Source of the DNA: Flavobacteriales bacterium
GTDB lineage: Bacteria; Bacteroidota; Bacteroidia; Flavobacteriales_F; PHOS-HE28
Assembly (NCBI GenBank): GCA_016713865.1
Contig: JADJOG010000012.1
Span: 1-64,000, forward strand
Direction: 5' to 3'
DNA length: 64,000 nucleotides
Below, one piece after another: positions 63,209-64,000 of this stretch. Under the pieces are notes generated by a model. The model was not told the origin of the DNA and ran no database searches. It saw nothing but the letters and a program-made list of their open reading frames with translations. The number at the start of each line of letters is the position of its first letter. Positions within the stretch are counted from its first letter, which is position 1. Made by a program: the position numbers and the translations under genes.

Positions 63209-63216
63209 CGAAGGTC
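63209..63216 (-). promoter_or_regulatory. -7 promoter box of the cation diffusion facilitator gene
   Basis: Minus strand GACCTTCG, 7 bp before ATG 63201, in the 28-bp gap behind the P-type ATPase gene. Identical to the box before pbpC. Confidence 0.35.
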
Positions 63217-63229
63217 GGGAGCGGATGGC

Positions 63230-64000
63230 TCAGCGTGGATTGCGCGATGCTAAAGCCGTGGCCACCGTCACGAAACCCACCACGCTCACGCTGCTCAAAG
63301 GCATCAGGATCGCAGCGATCAATGGGGTGAGGTGCCCGCTCACCGCGAACGAGACGCCCACCACGTTGTAGCAGAGCGATATGGCCAAACTGCCGATCAC
63401 GATGCGTCGCGCGCGGCGGGCCATACGCAGGAAATGCGGAAGCTGCGCCACGGAGTTCGCATCCATGATGGCGTCGCTGGCAGGGGTGAGGGCGGCGCTG
63501 GTCTCGGTAACGGTGATGCCCACGTCGCTCTGCGCCAATGCGCCAGCGTCGTTCAAGCCATCGCCCACCATGAGCACGCGATGATGCTGCGCTTGCTGCT
63601 CGCGCACCACTTCGGCCTTGTCGGTGGGGGAGCAGTTCACGCGGACATCGCTGCCCTCGAAGGCCCGTGCCAGTGCGGGGTCCACTTGCGCATCGCCGGT
63701 GAGCAGGCTGGTGCGCAGCTTCTGACGCAGTTCACCAACAGCCTCGGCGATGCCATCGCGCGTGCGCTTGCGGATGATGAAATGCCTGCGATGCAGCCCG
63801 TCGATGGTGACATGCACATGCGAATCGCCATGCGCACGCTTGCCCTCCGAAGCACCACAGAATACCGCCGAACCAATCCGCACCGCGTGCCGATCCACTG
63901 TGCCATGGATGCCTTGGCCTGCGATCTCGTGGACATCGATCACGGCATTTCCAGTATGGTCAACCCGGAGGGATGACGCTACTGTTCCATGGCCAGTGGC
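63230..64000 (-). CDS. P1B-type metal-transporting ATPase, C-terminal part, probably CcoI/FixI-like, cut by the window end
   Basis: 256 readable residues, open at base 64000; the short ORF start near 63943 is not the gene start. Visible: the end of the nucleotide-binding domain (ATGHGTVASS, VRVNCSPTDKAEVVREQQ) and the hinge VLMVGDGLNDAGALAQSDVG. The C-terminal helices follow (about 63410-63260), ending in LMPLSSVSVVGFVTVATALA. DAGALAQSDVGITVTE and the SDAIMDANSVAQLPHFLRMA block resemble CcoI, the copper pump for cbb3 oxidase assembly; CopA would be the alternative. The CPx metal site and phosphorylated Asp lie outside the window. No ccoS follows; instead a cation diffusion facilitator gene does. 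Confidence 0.85.
   Translation of the reverse strand, partial: ATGHGTVASSLRVDHTGNAVIDVHEIAGQGIHGTVDRHAVRIGSAVFCGASEGKRAHGDSHVHVTIDGLHRRHFIIRKRTRDGIAEAVGELRQKLRTSLLTGDAQVDPALARAFEGSDVRVNCSPTDKAEVVREQQAQHHRVLMVGDGLNDAGALAQSDVGITVTETSAALTPASDAIMDANSVAQLPHFLRMARRARRIVIGSLAISLCYNVVGVSFAVSGHLTPLIAAILMPLSSVSVVGFVTVATALASRNPR

Overview
The window is GC-rich DNA, almost certainly from a Bacteroidota bacterium of the Flavobacteriales type (inference). The signs are cargo proteins with type IX secretion (T9SS) type A and type B C-terminal domains, two PorP/SprF-family genes, an S46 dipeptidyl peptidase, and promoter -7 boxes of the TAnnTTTG type. I saw no tRNA, rRNA, CRISPR array, insertion sequence or replication origin.

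Layout. 1-9.4 kb (minus): the 5' and central part of a giant secreted repeat protein that runs off the left edge. 9.6-12.1 kb (minus): a small T9SS cargo gene and a formylglycine-generating-enzyme-family gene. 12.2-16.6 kb (minus): a NarL-type response regulator, an orphan ORF, an HExxH metallopeptidase and a TPR histidine kinase. 16.7-19.4 kb (minus): corA, mscS and pepE. 19.4-29.3 kb plus the giant gene up to 40.6 kb (minus): two consecutive modules, each made of a type B cargo gene, a PorP/SprF gene and an OmpA-like PD40 protein. The upstream cargo gene is about 11.3 kb and carries a tandem array of about 27 copies of a 96-bp unit. 40.8-41.6 kb (plus): ECF sigma factor with a small membrane protein. 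41.6-45.1 kb (minus): two further secreted proteins. 45.2-47.6 kb (plus): S46 peptidase and pterin dehydratase. 47.7-52.4 kb (minus): DUF1573 lipoprotein-like protein, S41 peptidase, penicillin-binding protein 1C. 52.4-55.7 kb: Lys-C-like protease, a small conserved gene and a PKD protein. 55.9-58.3 kb: accessory patch with a PIN toxin-antitoxin pair and a lower-GC OLD-like ATPase. 58.4-62.1 kb: divergent cyanophycin synthetase and cyanophycinase. 62.2-64 kb (minus): cation diffusion facilitator and the end of a CcoI-like copper ATPase.

How it fits together. Most of the window encodes surface and secreted proteins and their anchoring and transport partners. The strongest regulatory signal is a palindrome, TCATGGTAAACCATGA, or a recognisable derivative. 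It lies ahead of the response regulator, the formylglycine-enzyme operon and the giant gene at 9.4 kb. In each case it is centred 35 bp from a candidate -7 box. This suggests that the two-component system controls its own operon and two neighbouring surface-protein units.

Caveat. Many genes are broken by single-base indels whose reading frame recovers conserved protein on the other side. They cluster at 1-9.4, 11.0-11.1, 12.6-12.95, 30.8-33.9 and 58.4-61 kb, and one 105-bp block is almost pure G/C. I read most of these as consensus errors rather than gene decay. The damaged loci are described both as whole genes and as their readable pieces.
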